This document shows positions 8,005-16,521 of a stretch of 51,937 nt of DNA, in pieces. Below the pieces are notes generated by a model. It worked only from the letters and a program-made list of their open reading frames with translations. It did not search any database and was not told the origin of the DNA. The DNA lies in NCBI GenBank assembly GCA_009912575.1, contig WNDP01000011.1:1-51937 (forward strand), read 5' to 3'. Position numbers and translations under genes: made by a program. The DNA is from Acinetobacter bereziniae (GTDB lineage: Bacteria; Pseudomonadota; Gammaproteobacteria; Pseudomonadales; Moraxellaceae). Every line of letters starts with the position of its first letter. The stretch's first letter is position 1.

Positions 8005-9030
8005 CTAATTAGATTTAACCAATTCAACTCGGCGATTTAAAGCTTTGCCATTATCAGTTGAGTTCTCTGCAATCGGTTGAGTATCACCAAAACCTTTTGC
8101 AGCTAATCTATTGAGTTGAATTCCAGTGTTATGAGTTAGTGCTTTGACAACAGCAGTTGCACGCTGTTCTGAAAGAGTTTGGTTGTGTTTTGCATCACCT
8201 GAACCATCGGTATGACCGTTAATATTTAATCGAAGTTCAGGATTATTTTTTAACAATTGAATGACTTGTTCTATCTGAGTCTGAGATTCAGGCAAAATAT
8301 TGGCTTGATCTGTGGCAAAGTTAATCTCAATATTGACCTTATTGTCTTTATCTAAAGCAGTCTTTAATTGGTCTGAATTTAATACTTTTGCGGTAATTTC
8401 AACAGGTTTTGTTTCTGCAACCAATAAACCTGCTTGCCCATTTCCTGCCTGAGTGAGTTGGAACCAAATATTCTTATTCGCTTGGCGGACTACAAATGTT
8501 TGGGTGGGGTGATTGAAAATATCCCTTAAGCCAGCAACATAATCTACTTGGAATTTTTGTGGAATCTTGTCTAACGCTTGCTGAGGAATTTTACTCACTG
8601 TAATTTGCTTGCCTCCCAATTGTTGAATCACATTTTCCAAATTACGTTGTAATTCTAAAAAACTGCCTTCTTTATAGTCCTCATTTTGGTGAATGGCTGC
8701 GCTATACAGTTGACCTTCGATGTTCTCAATATGTTGACCTGTCCAGAATGGTATTTTTTCAAAATTTACCGTCATTGCATCATGAAACTGATAGCCATTT
8801 GGCAAAGAAATATATGGAAACTGACCAAGCGTAATAGTTGAAATAGGAATCTTTGAAAGATCAAAATTATTTTCAATAGACTCGGTTTTTACTGTTTCAG
8901 AAGCAACTGAACTTGGACTTGATTCGTTTACTTTGACTTCGGCTTTCTCAGGTTTACTACATCCGATTAAACTGAGCGCTGGAATCACCAACAACAGTAA
9001 AAAGCTGGGTTTTTTATTTTGATCGCGCAT
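8005..9030 (-). CDS. OmpA-family peptidoglycan-associated lipoprotein
   Basis: This encodes 341 residues. A lipoprotein signal peptide ends in the lipobox LIGC, giving a lipidated Cys followed by a Ser/Glu-rich linker. The last ~110 residues form an OmpA C-terminal peptidoglycan-binding domain: VNIEINFATDQANILPES, LNINGHTDGSGD, LSEQRATAVVKAL and GFGDTQP...NRRVEL. The middle third (about 75-215) is a separate globular part without a recognised family. ATG 9030 is chosen because GGAG is six bases upstream; a GTG 12 bases earlier is weaker. The protein probably tethers the outer membrane to peptidoglycan. It is monocistronic. Confidence 0.88.
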   Translation of the reverse strand: MRDQNKKPSFLLLLVIPALSLIGCSKPEKAEVKVNESSPSSVASETVKTESIENNFDLSKIPISTITLGQFPYISLPNGYQFHDAMTVNFEKIPFWTGQHIENIEGQLYSAAIHQNEDYKEGSFLELQRNLENVIQQLGGKQITVSKIPQQALDKIPQKFQVDYVAGLRDIFNHPTQTFVVRQANKNIWFQLTQAGNGQAGLLVAETKPVEITAKVLNSDQLKTALDKDNKVNIEINFATDQANILPESQTQIEQVIQLLKNNPELRLNINGHTDGSGDAKHNQTLSEQRATAVVKALTHNTGIQLNRLAAKGFGDTQPIAENSTDNGKALNRRVELVKSN

Positions 9031-9355
9031 ATTATTCTCCACTTTAAACTTATTACTCTACAATTTATTGAGCATATTTATATTCAAATTTATGTGCATA
9101 CTATAGAGAACAGTGCTCAAGAAATGTACGTGATTTTTAATTTGATTTGTAAAACTTTAATTAAATTCAAGATGTCAGCTGACGATTAAAATCAATTTTA
9201 GATCAATCTAAAAGATTGTCTTAATATGATATATACAAGGATTAGGCATAAAATAGTGACAAAGCTGATCAATAGAGATACTTGTATTCTGCACAAAAAG
9301 GCGTAATATCACAGCCCCACTGATGAGGTGGTAAATCATAAAATAGGTAAATAAA
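9031..9355. other. Gene-free region with an inverted repeat at 9193-9218
   Basis: No convincing gene was found. TTTTAGAT (9196-9203) is mirrored by ATCTAAAA (9206-9213) with a two-base spacer, and CAA/TTG extends the pairing outward past one unpaired base. This may be an operator or a small hairpin in the shared upstream region of the OmpA-like gene and the small basic gene at 9356. Confidence 0.35.
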
Positions 9356-9544
9356 ATGGCAAAGAAAAAAGTCATGCCTGAGGTTGTGATTCACAACTTT
9401 GTGGCAAAACACATGCACGAAGTCAACAAGAGCCAAGTGTTTGTAGATCGTAAAAAGAATGCAAAACGTGGTTATGATAAACACAAAAAAGGTCGATATT
9501 CTGATGATTATCGGCCTTTTTTGTGGACTATGATTTTTGCTTAA
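9356..9544 (+). CDS. Small conserved-looking basic protein with a terminator inside its coding end
   Basis: This encodes 62 residues. The first ~46 are basic and look genuine (NFVAKHMHEVNKSQVFVDRKK, then GYDKHKKG). AGG lies nine bases before the ATG. The pattern VAKHxHxxNKxxVxxDRKK resembles a small gammaproteobacterial family of unknown function that I recall only by pattern. The last ~16 codons run through a strong intrinsic terminator (9485-9522), so a transcript ending there would lack the stop codon. Adding one A in the A6 run at 9485-9490 would instead give an early TGA inside the hairpin loop, so the annotated C-terminus is doubtful. Confidence 0.6.
   Translation: MAKKKVMPEVVIHNFVAKHMHEVNKSQVFVDRKKNAKRGYDKHKKGRYSDDYRPFLWTMIFA
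9485..9522. terminator. Bidirectional intrinsic terminator between the small basic gene and ptsP
   Basis: AAAAAAGGTCGATA and TATCGGCCTTTTTT form a 14-bp stem with one G-U pair and a ten-base loop. A/T runs on both sides allow termination of the plus-strand gene and of ptsP on the minus strand. Confidence 0.88.
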
Positions 9545-9572
9545 TCTTAAAAAAGATAATAAAAATAAATAA

Positions 9573-11867
9573 TTAAATATTGACTAAACGATTCGATTTT
9601 ACCATGTCAGCTAAGCCATGATGTTTAAAGTAATATTCCATCCAACTCTTCACCATCAAAGGATTGTTCATTGCGACAACTTCGTCTAAAAGTTTTTGTG
9701 CATCAGTCATCGAAACGTGACAAATGGCTTTACGCACACGCAAGATATTACTTGAACTCATTGATAAAGTATTGAATCCCATTGCCATCAGTAAGATTGC
9801 TGACAATGGATCTCCTGCCATTTCCCCACAAATACTGATCGGCTTGTCGTATTTATGACACTCTTCAACCAAACGTGTTAAGGCACGGAGTACAGATGGG
9901 TGGAAATGTGAGTAAACGCTAGATACACGTGGATTATTACGATCAACAGCCAGCAGATATTGAATTAAGTCATTTGAACCCACTGAGAAGAAATCGACCA
10001 ATTCAGCAAATTCACCAATTTGTAAAAGTACACTCGGCACTTCAACCATGATGCCAATTTTAGGCTTGGTAATTTTAACCTGTTCTTCTTCTTGAACGGC
10101 AATCCAGTCACGCTCAAGTAAATAAAGCGCTTCTTCAACCTCACTGACACTGGTCACCATCGGCAACAAGATATGAAGATTATTCAAGCCAATACTGGCT
10201 TTAAGCATTGCACGAATTTGCGAAGAAAAGATTTCAGGATGGTCAAGCGTAAAACGAATTCCTCTCCAACCCAAAGCTGAGTTTTCTTCTTCAATTTGGA
10301 AGTAAGGTAAGTCTTTGTCCGCACCAATATCCAGTGTACGCATCACCACAGGCTTGTTGGCAAAGTGGCTAAGCTGTTGACGATAAATAGCACGCTGTTC
10401 TTCTTCGCCAGGAAAGCGTTCACGTAACATAAACGGAATTTCAGAACGATAAAGCCCGACACCTTTTGCACCACGTTGGACGCCACGAACCACATCAATC
10501 ATTAAGCCTGTATTGACATATAACTTCACAGCAACACCATCAGGTGTGATGGCATCTTTGGTTTCATATTGCTTTAAATCTTTGGCAATTTGTTCTTCTT
10601 CTTTTTGAATCTCTTTATAACGTGTGCGTAAACGACGTGGTGGGTTGACGAATACACGACCTTGATAAGCATCGACGATCATTTCAACATCATCGAGGTT
10701 ATTTACGGGTAATTCAGTGACACCGACTACAGTTGGAATACCGAGTGCACGAGCAACAATCACCATATGTGAGTTGGCTGCACCTTCAGAGGTTACAATG
10801 GCTGCAATTTTATCAACGGGAAGTTCAACCAATGCAGCAGTGCTGATTTCATCACCAATCAGAATACTTTCTGAGGTGATTTCTTTATGGCTGGTGTCTC
10901 CCTCTTGTAAGGCTGCTAAAATTCGTCGCCCCAGATCTTTGAGATCAGAAACACGCTCACGCAGGTAGTCGTCTTCCATTTGGGCAAATAGTGCGACATG
11001 GCGATCAATCACATGTTTCACTGCACCTTGTGCCCAACTTCCATCCCGAATAATTTCTTTGATTTCAGCAGGCAGGGCATTTTCATCCAGCATGCGTAAA
11101 AATACACTGAATAATGCTCTTTCTTCAGCCATTAGCGAATCTTGCATTTTGTCATCAAGCGACTGAATCTCATCACGGACAGAAGCAATCGCATGATCTA
11201 AAAGCTTGAGTTCTTCACTAATATCGTCTGCATCACGGTCTGGAACAGCAGCAAGATCGGCAGGAGGGTAAAGGATAATGGCACGCCCGAGCGCAATCCC
11301 TCCAGCACCAGAAGAACCTTGGAATATTTTATAGTTTGAAGCATTGCTCGGGTTACGGAAAACGTCAATATTTCCGACCGCATGTGCATGCGCAATTACC
11401 CCAGAAAGTTGAGCACACAAGGTCACCAAAAAAGATTCCGCTGCTTCGCTAAAGTCTTGAGGCTCAGTGTTTTGAACCACCATAACGCCCATAACTTTGC
11501 GACGATACATAACGGGAACACCAAGGAAGGAATTATAAATTTCTTCCCCAGTTTCTGGAAAGTAAGCAAAACGCTCATGCTTAAATGCATTGTCTAAATT
11601 GACAATCTCTTCACGCTGACCGACTAAGCCAACCAAACCCTCACCAAGTTGTAAAGACACATTGCCTACAGATTCTTGATTTAAGCCTTTGGTTGCCATG
11701 AGTACATAGCGTTGATTACGTTCATCCAAGAGATAAATAGAACATACATCTACATGCATCGCTTCAGAAACTTGATTGACCATGATTTCTAAAGATTCAT
11801 GCAAACTGACCGATGCATTGATCTCTTGTACAATGCGTCTTAAGGTGTCCAGTTGCATGTTCGACAT
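9573..11867 (-). CDS. ptsP: Phosphoenolpyruvate-protein phosphotransferase PtsP (EI-Ntr)
   Basis: A 764-residue first enzyme of the nitrogen-related phosphotransferase relay, passing phosphate from PEP to NPr and then to PtsN. An N-terminal GAF sensor domain (about 15-160; LGEGLVGLVGQREEIVNLDNA) is followed by the EI N-domain. The phosphorylated histidine is His367 in GAANSHMVIVARALGIPTVVG. The PEP-binding TIM barrel has GVGLYRSEIPFM, GWRGIRFTLDHP and FSVGSNDLIQYLLAVDR, and the catalytic cysteine is Cys680 in SICGEMAGDP. The start has GGAG nine bases upstream. rppH lies upstream on the same strand, 81 bases away, the arrangement also seen in Pseudomonas and other gammaproteobacteria. Confidence 0.97.
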   Translation of the reverse strand: MSNMQLDTLRRIVQEINASVSLHESLEIMVNQVSEAMHVDVCSIYLLDERNQRYVLMATKGLNQESVGNVSLQLGEGLVGLVGQREEIVNLDNAFKHERFAYFPETGEEIYNSFLGVPVMYRRKVMGVMVVQNTEPQDFSEAAESFLVTLCAQLSGVIAHAHAVGNIDVFRNPSNASNYKIFQGSSGAGGIALGRAIILYPPADLAAVPDRDADDISEELKLLDHAIASVRDEIQSLDDKMQDSLMAEERALFSVFLRMLDENALPAEIKEIIRDGSWAQGAVKHVIDRHVALFAQMEDDYLRERVSDLKDLGRRILAALQEGDTSHKEITSESILIGDEISTAALVELPVDKIAAIVTSEGAANSHMVIVARALGIPTVVGVTELPVNNLDDVEMIVDAYQGRVFVNPPRRLRTRYKEIQKEEEQIAKDLKQYETKDAITPDGVAVKLYVNTGLMIDVVRGVQRGAKGVGLYRSEIPFMLRERFPGEEEQRAIYRQQLSHFANKPVVMRTLDIGADKDLPYFQIEEENSALGWRGIRFTLDHPEIFSSQIRAMLKASIGLNNLHILLPMVTSVSEVEEALYLLERDWIAVQEEEQVKITKPKIGIMVEVPSVLLQIGEFAELVDFFSVGSNDLIQYLLAVDRNNPRVSSVYSHFHPSVLRALTRLVEECHKYDKPISICGEMAGDPLSAILLMAMGFNTLSMSSSNILRVRKAICHVSMTDAQKLLDEVVAMNNPLMVKSWMEYYFKHHGLADMVKSNRLVNI

Positions 11868-11948
11868 CGATGTTTGCTCCTAATCTAGGCTGTGTTTTAA
11901 AGCGTTTTCATCAGTATTCTTTATAACAGCACTACTTTGAAAAATCAT

Positions 11949-12449
11949 TCATATTTTTGAAGAAATTTCAGCTGTGTAGTGCGGCATTTGCATACATAAC
12001 TCCATCATCGCTTTACGATAAACATCTCGCTTAAAATTCACCACTTGTCCAAGTGGATACCAATAACTGACCCATTGCCATTGATCAAATTCGGGTGGAT
12101 CTGAAAGATTCAACTGAATATGTTTGGTTGAAGCGGTCAGTTTGAGTAAAAACCACTTTTGTTTTTGTCCAATACAAATCGGATCGGAGTCCGAACGGAT
12201 GTATCGAAGCGGCAAACGATAATGCAACCAGTCGTCTGTCTGGGCAATTATTTGGACGTGCTCGGGTAAGAGCCCAACTTCTTCACGTAGTTCTCTAAAA
12301 AGAGCTTGCTCAGGAGTCTCTCCAAATTGGATACCTCCTTGAGGAAATTGCCATGCATTGTGCCCAATGCGTTTTGCCCATAAAACTTGTCCAATATCAT
12401 TTGCCAAAATGATCCCGACGTTGGGTCGGAAACCTTCTGAGTCGATCAT
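11949..12449 (-). CDS. rppH: RNA 5'-pyrophosphohydrolase RppH
   Basis: A 166-residue Nudix hydrolase that removes pyrophosphate from 5'-triphosphate RNA ends and so starts RNA decay. The opening [17 protein letters not shown] is characteristic of RppH. The Nudix box spans residues 38-60: GGIQFGE, then [12 protein letters not shown], with all catalytic Glu present. [16 protein letters not shown] is the usual substrate-side strand. It is divergent from the HAD phosphatase gene and probably cotranscribed with ptsP. Length and motifs are normal for the family. Confidence 0.97.
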   Translation of the reverse strand: MIDSEGFRPNVGIILANDIGQVLWAKRIGHNAWQFPQGGIQFGETPEQALFRELREEVGLLPEHVQIIAQTDDWLHYRLPLRYIRSDSDPICIGQKQKWFLLKLTASTKHIQLNLSDPPEFDQWQWVSYWYPLGQVVNFKRDVYRKAMMELCMQMPHYTAEISSKI

Positions 12450-12632
12450 TTGGCTACCTAAAATTTGTTAATTTCATTTGACTTTATATATGGGGACTCA
12501 CACTCTGTTGTCCAACTCGATAAAGTCAAAGTAATAATGTTGTAAAATTGCTATGATCTTAACGAATTTCTATCGACTAGCGGTGATAGATTTACAATTT
12601 TTTCTTAAATTTCAGTTTAAACGAGTATTTTC

Positions 12633-13283
12633 ATGAAATTGGCGCTGTTTGACTTAGATCACACCTTATTAAATACAGATTCTGACCATTCTTGGGGAGA
12701 GTTTTTGGTCAATGAAGGCTTGGTTGATCCAGTTCGTCATCGTGCGATGAATGATCAGTTTTATGAGGATTATAAAGCAGGACAACTTGATCCTATTGCT
12801 TATAATGAATTTGTTTTTGAATTTTTAACACAACATGATAATCATTATTTAACTGAACTACATCAGTTGTTTATGCAAAAAGTTATTCGTGCTCAGATGC
12901 GTCCGAAAGGCTTTGCGGCGATTGAAAAGCATAAAAATCTAGGTCATACCTTGGTTGGCATTACTGCAACTTCTGATTTTATTACCGCACCTATCTTTCG
13001 TGAATTTGGAATTACAGAAATTATTGCGACCAATGCAGAAGTCAAAGATAGCCAATACACAGGCAAAGTAATCAATATTCCTTGCTATCAGCAGGGCAAA
13101 TTAGCACGTTTGGATCAATGGCTTGAGGGGCGTGATGTCACTGAATCATGGGCATATTCAGATTCGATCAATGATCGTTTTTTATTGGAATATGCAGATC
13201 ATGCGATTGCTGTAAACCCTGATGATCGTTTAGAAGCTTTAGCCAAAGAACAAGCTTGGGATATTCAGGATTGGTCGATTTGA
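12633..13283 (+). CDS. HAD-superfamily phosphatase (subfamily IB, SerB-like)
   Basis: A 216-residue cytoplasmic phosphohydrolase. Motif I is FDLDHTLL (nucleophile Asp7, general acid Asp9), motif II is the Thr in VGITATSDF, and motif III/IV includes Lys and AYSDSINDRFLL. The insertion after motif I (DSDHSWGEFLVNEGLVD) marks the IB group that contains SerB-like and histidinol-phosphatase-like enzymes. The same gene sits beside rppH-ptsP in Pseudomonas. A small-molecule phosphomonoesterase is likely, but the substrate (phosphoserine, histidinol phosphate or another) cannot be read from sequence. A strong terminator follows. Confidence 0.88.
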   Translation: MKLALFDLDHTLLNTDSDHSWGEFLVNEGLVDPVRHRAMNDQFYEDYKAGQLDPIAYNEFVFEFLTQHDNHYLTELHQLFMQKVIRAQMRPKGFAAIEKHKNLGHTLVGITATSDFITAPIFREFGITEIIATNAEVKDSQYTGKVINIPCYQQGKLARLDQWLEGRDVTESWAYSDSINDRFLLEYADHAIAVNPDDRLEALAKEQAWDIQDWSI

Positions 13284-13302
13284 TGTGCATGATCATCTAA
13301 TG

Positions 13303-13326
13303 ACAGCACTTCGGTGCTGTTTTTTT
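13303..13326 (+). terminator. Intrinsic terminator of the HAD gene
   Basis: ACAGCAC/GTGCTGT stem with a TTCG tetraloop is followed by a run of T (13320-13326). Confidence 0.93.
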
Positions 13327-13647
13327 ATCAATACCTGATAAATTGAATCGAAAAAATACAGTAAATAGCATGTGATTTAAAACAATAAGCATGATCAAAA
13401 ATTCTGTATTGCTCATGATGGAGAATAATATTTTGAGCTATTCCCTCGCTGTGATTTTCGTAATTTACGAAGACGTCGCGAAATTAATTGATCTAAATTT
13501 TCTGAATAGAGCGCCCATGAATTAAATTTTAAATATCATCGGTGCATCAATTGTAAAAATTTTTATAAATGAATATTTTGTGCTTCATTTTCACTGTAAA
13601 AATGCTATGTTGATCTGAGAACTTTTAATACTGATGGAGATTATATA
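13327..13647. other. Gene-free region with a perfect TTCGTAA-T-TTACGAA palindrome
   Basis: A 15-base palindrome lies at 13457-13471. The rest is AT-rich leader of the DUF2789 gene. A 35-codon frame from 13418 covers the palindrome but lacks a ribosome site, so it is not called. Confidence 0.3.
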
Positions 13648-13890
13648 ATGAGCCAGACACGTCCAAGAATGACCAATTTACTTGAACAGCTTGGCTTAGA
13701 CTCTAGCGAAGAAGCAATTCAAAATTTTATTGAAAATCATCAGTTAGATGCAGACACATTTTTGACTAAAGCTGACTTTTGGAGCGATGCGCAACGTCAA
13801 TTTTTAGATGAAAAATTGAGTTCTGATGGGGAGTGGGCAACTATTGTTGACCAGTTAAATGAGTCTTTGCACGAAGATTCGGTAAAATAA
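13648..13890 (+). CDS. DUF2789 family protein
   Basis: An 80-residue acidic protein matching the DUF2789 pattern: NLLEQLGLDSSEEAIQNFIENH, a central FW (KADFWSDAQRQFLDEKL) and a C-terminal EWATIVDQLNESL. Members are small cytoplasmic proteins of unknown function, common in Pseudomonas and Acinetobacter. GGAG ten bases upstream supports the start. It stands alone between terminators and converges with the broken LysR gene. Confidence 0.88.
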   Translation: MSQTRPRMTNLLEQLGLDSSEEAIQNFIENHQLDADTFLTKADFWSDAQRQFLDEKLSSDGEWATIVDQLNESLHEDSVK

Positions 13891-13912
13891 GGCAAGAAAT
13901 TTTAGCCTGATT

Positions 13913-13950
13913 AAAGCTCTCATGACTTGAAGAATGAGAGCTTTATTTTT
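13913..13950. terminator. Bidirectional terminator between DUF2789 and the LysR gene
   Basis: AAAGCTCTCAT / ATGAGAGCTTT (13913-13923, 13934-13944) forms a perfect 11-bp stem followed by ATTTTTT. It also fits as terminator for the convergent minus-strand gene. Confidence 0.88.
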
Positions 13951-13953
13951 TAA

Positions 13954-14811
13954 CTATCGCATCATTTCAATTAATTCCTGAACAGCTCTGGATTGAGTGC
14001 GTGCAGGATGCCAAACCATACCCAACTGACGGTTCATTTCAAAATGAAGATCCAGTTGTTGCAAATCTTGATTCAGTAAGGTCTTTGGTAAAACAGACCA
14101 GCCTAAACCAATTGAAACCAGCATACGAATAGATTCTAACGGGTTGTTACTCATGGTGATTTTAGGCTTTAACCCTTTCTTTTCAAACTCAGCTAAGGTG
14201 ATCTGACTGGTATAAGTTTGGGCAGCAGGCAACAAACTTGGGTACTCAATTAAATCTTCAAGTTTAAGATTTTTTTCTGTGCTAAGGGATGAAAGGGTGC
14301 TACCACAAAAACCAAAGGATCATTCCAGATGGTGATATAACTCAAACGCTCATCGCCTTGTGGCGGCAGTGTTAAAAAAGCAAGCTCCAAGTCGCCTGCC
14401 AATACTTGTTCATGTGCCTGTTCAGAATCCACAAAATGTACATCCAGTTTAACTTCTGGAAAGTGTTGTACATATTTTTTTAGATGCTGCGGTAAGTGAT
14501 GTAAGCCAATATGATGGCTGGTTCCAATTTTGAGTTTTCCACGTACTTCACCTTGCTCATGGCTGAGCGTATGGTGAATGTCGCCCAATTCATTGAGCCA
14601 ACTTTTAACTTTAGGTAAAAGTGAGTGTGCTGCATGTGTTGCTTGTACACCACGTCCTGCGGATTCAAATAGTTTGACACCAAAATATTCCTTCTAGACT
14701 GTGTATCCGTTTGGTCACAGCAGGCTGGGTAATAAATAGATGTTCTGCTGCCATCGAAATAGAACCAGTTTCCATAACTTTTACAAAAGCTTCAAAAGCA
14801 GCGAGATTCAT
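13954..14811 (-). pseudogene. LysR-type transcriptional regulator with two frameshifts
   Basis: Joining three frames gives a normal ~286-residue LysR regulator. The N-terminal helix-turn-helix starts MNLAAFEAFVKVMETGSISM and continues AAEHLFITQPAVTKRIHSLEG, but the frame then breaks at AAAA 14682-14685 (one extra base). The second frame gives IFGVKLFESAGRGVQATHAA and the first part of the effector domain (IGTSHHIGLHHLP). It breaks again at a T7 run, 14270-14276 (one base missing). The third frame completes the effector domain (LVSIGLGWSVLP) to the stop at 13954. If the sequence is correct the regulator is dead. Its target is unknown; the divergent neighbour is the Ser/Cys-tailed membrane protein. 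Confidence 0.85.
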
Positions 14812-15103
14812 AATCTTTCCATCCATAAAGAATTTTTATGCGTATTTCATTATTGAGAAGTTTTAAGAATTAATCAAAGTAATTTTCACTTTTTTTTGAT
14901 TTGAAACATTGAGATTGCTATTTCGCAACAATTCTAAAAAATTTTGTATAAGATTGATCTATACATCTTTGAGTCGACTGATTTATAGTATTTTAATAAA
15001 AATAACAAAGGAAAAATTATTTGGCTAAAGCAACCCAAACCACCATTCAATATTTTCAACGACGTTCTCGGCATGTATTTCCTACGTCTTGGCCTAAGTT
15101 TTT

Positions 15104-15889
15104 ATGGTCATTTTCATACTTTTCAGTATCGGATTGATATTTGCTTATTTCTTGAAGCTTTACTTTTTTCTGATCGCCATTGGCGTAATTTGTTTGTTTT
15201 GGCTAAGGGTACGCTTAAAACGGTTAAATAAAATTCGAGCATGGGAAAATTTTAAAATTCCTGCTGATGTTTGGCGCGTATTTAGACAGCGGCATCCCCA
15301 TATTTCGGCTTCATCCTATCCTTATATTGAAGAAGGCTTTAAGGATTATTTAGCGATTCATCTTTTGCGTAAAAATGCTTATGCCATGCCTTCGCACTCA
15401 GTGGATGCACTGTGGCATATTTTGATTGAAGAGTTTGATGAGTTCTATCAGTCGATGTGTCGGAACTTTTTAGGTTATGAGTTGGTTCATCAACCCCACG
15501 ATCCTTTGCCTACAGAAGTACAAAGAGCATCTCAAAAGCGACAACTGCTCAACACATGGCAGAGTACCTGTCATTTACATGGTTTGAATCCGCAAAGTAC
15601 TCAAGTTTTACCGAGATTGTTTCAAGTAGATGGTCATGTTCGTTGGGAACAAGGATTGATTTTTAGTTTGCCATTTATGATTGGTATGTATACACAGATG
15701 ATGAGTTCGACATCAGATGCATCTTCAACAAGTACATCTTCTTGTTCATCTTCAACCTCGTCATGTTCTTCAAGCTCTTGCTCTGGTTCGAGTTCATCCC
15801 ATGATTCTGGGCACTCACATAGTAGCAGTTCGGATTCTTCATCTTCTTGTAGTAGTTGTAGCAGCTGTGGAGGAGGTGGTGGTGATTAA
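15104..15889 (+). CDS. Membrane protein with GRDP/DUF1399-like domain and Ser/Cys-rich tail; probably frameshifted at its start
   Basis: The frame shown has 261 residues: two close membrane segments (to ~40), a soluble region with a conserved HSVDALWHILIEEFDEFYQ motif resembling the glycine-rich-domain (DUF1399) family, then a final ~60 residues made almost only of Ser, Cys, His and Gly (six Cys, ending in five Gly and Asp). ATG 15104 lacks a ribosome site. A TTG at 15021 has AAAGGA eight bases upstream and opens a frame (AKATQTTIQYFQRRSRHVFP) that joins this one if the T5 run at 15099-15103 had one more T. The true protein is probably ~289 residues. A metal- or thiol-related role is only suggested by composition. 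Confidence 0.7.
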   Translation: MVIFILFSIGLIFAYFLKLYFFLIAIGVICLFWLRVRLKRLNKIRAWENFKIPADVWRVFRQRHPHISASSYPYIEEGFKDYLAIHLLRKNAYAMPSHSVDALWHILIEEFDEFYQSMCRNFLGYELVHQPHDPLPTEVQRASQKRQLLNTWQSTCHLHGLNPQSTQVLPRLFQVDGHVRWEQGLIFSLPFMIGMYTQMMSSTSDASSTSTSSCSSSTSSCSSSSCSGSSSSHDSGHSHSSSSDSSSSCSSCSSCGGGGGD

Positions 15890-15912
15890 AACCTTCTCCA
15901 TAGCAAACTTGA

Positions 15913-16155
15913 CTAAACTTTAACTTCTGCGCTTTGAGCTGCTTTTTGATCTCTTTTATTCCAGACTTTTTCATGGAAAAAGAATGCAAAAGCTTGAACG
16001 GTTGGCTCAAGTAAACTTAAGGTTACAGCCATCCAAAAGTTACCAGTCACCACATACGCAACCAACATGGCAACAGTAATGTGCATGATGTAATAGCTCA
16101 GCGTTTTTTTGAAAATGCGTTGATTACTTTGTAAGAAACTTTGGATATTTGCCAC
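15913..16155 (-). CDS. DUF2061 family membrane protein
   Basis: This encodes 80 residues. TLSYYIMHITVAMLVAYVVTG, then LLEPTVQAFAFFFHEKVW, is the DUF2061 signature (two membrane helices with HITV and a terminal FHEKVW). GTG 16155 is chosen as start because TAAGTGGTGATC, almost the full complement of the 16S 3' end, lies just upstream; in-frame GTG codons at 16164 and 16167 are inside that site. The function of the family is unknown. A Fur-box-like site 28-46 bases upstream of the start suggests iron-dependent repression. It converges with the Ser/Cys-tailed gene with 23 bases between stops. Confidence 0.85.
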   Translation of the reverse strand: MANIQSFLQSNQRIFKKTLSYYIMHITVAMLVAYVVTGNFWMAVTLSLLEPTVQAFAFFFHEKVWNKRDQKAAQSAEVKV

Positions 16156-16182
16156 GAGGATCACCACTTATTGATTCATTAT

Positions 16183-16201
16183 TTAAATAATAATCATTAT
16201 C
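16183..16201. promoter_or_regulatory. Candidate Fur box upstream of the DUF2061 gene
   Basis: TTAAATAATAATCATTATC matches the 19-bp consensus GATAATGATAATCATTATC at 15 of 19 positions, with the right half identical. It is in the promoter position for the minus-strand DUF2061 gene. leuC on the other strand starts more than 300 bases away. Confidence 0.6.
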
Positions 16202-16448
16202 AATTGCAATGTAAAAAGGTTTTTTTGATTAAAGCTGATTGGATTTCTGAATAGAAATAGAGAATAATTAAGGAAGAATATAATCATTGTATTTAAATTT
16301 AATACTTTTCAATGATTTAATTTTTAGATATATGGTTTTTAAGATGAAAAATAAGAATCATGATTTAAAGCAATTTATCTGATGAGGAATGGCATTAAAG
16401 TTTGTTTAATGGATTCCAAAAAGTTTTTAAATTAATAAAAATGATAAA

Positions 16449-16482
16449 TTAGATTTATGTAAAAACGTCGTTATAATCGACA
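16449..16482 (+). promoter_or_regulatory. Probable leuC promoter with a palindrome over the -10 box
   Basis: A consensus TATAAT lies at 16472-16477, with a weak TTAGAT -35 at 17-base spacing. The -10 is framed by GTCG...CGAC, which could be a repressor or activator site. The rest of 16202-16448 is AT-rich with no gene seen and no recognisable leucine leader peptide. Confidence 0.5.
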
Positions 16483-16521
16483 TTAATGAAAGAATTACCC
16501 AGTCCAGTGGAGCACATCGAC

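Noticed and set aside
9269-9484. Minus-strand 71-residue frame
   Set aside because: Antisense of the small basic gene; no start signals.
13418-13525. 35-codon open frame starting MENNILSYSL
   Set aside because: No ribosome-binding site, overlaps a palindrome, and nothing suggests conservation.
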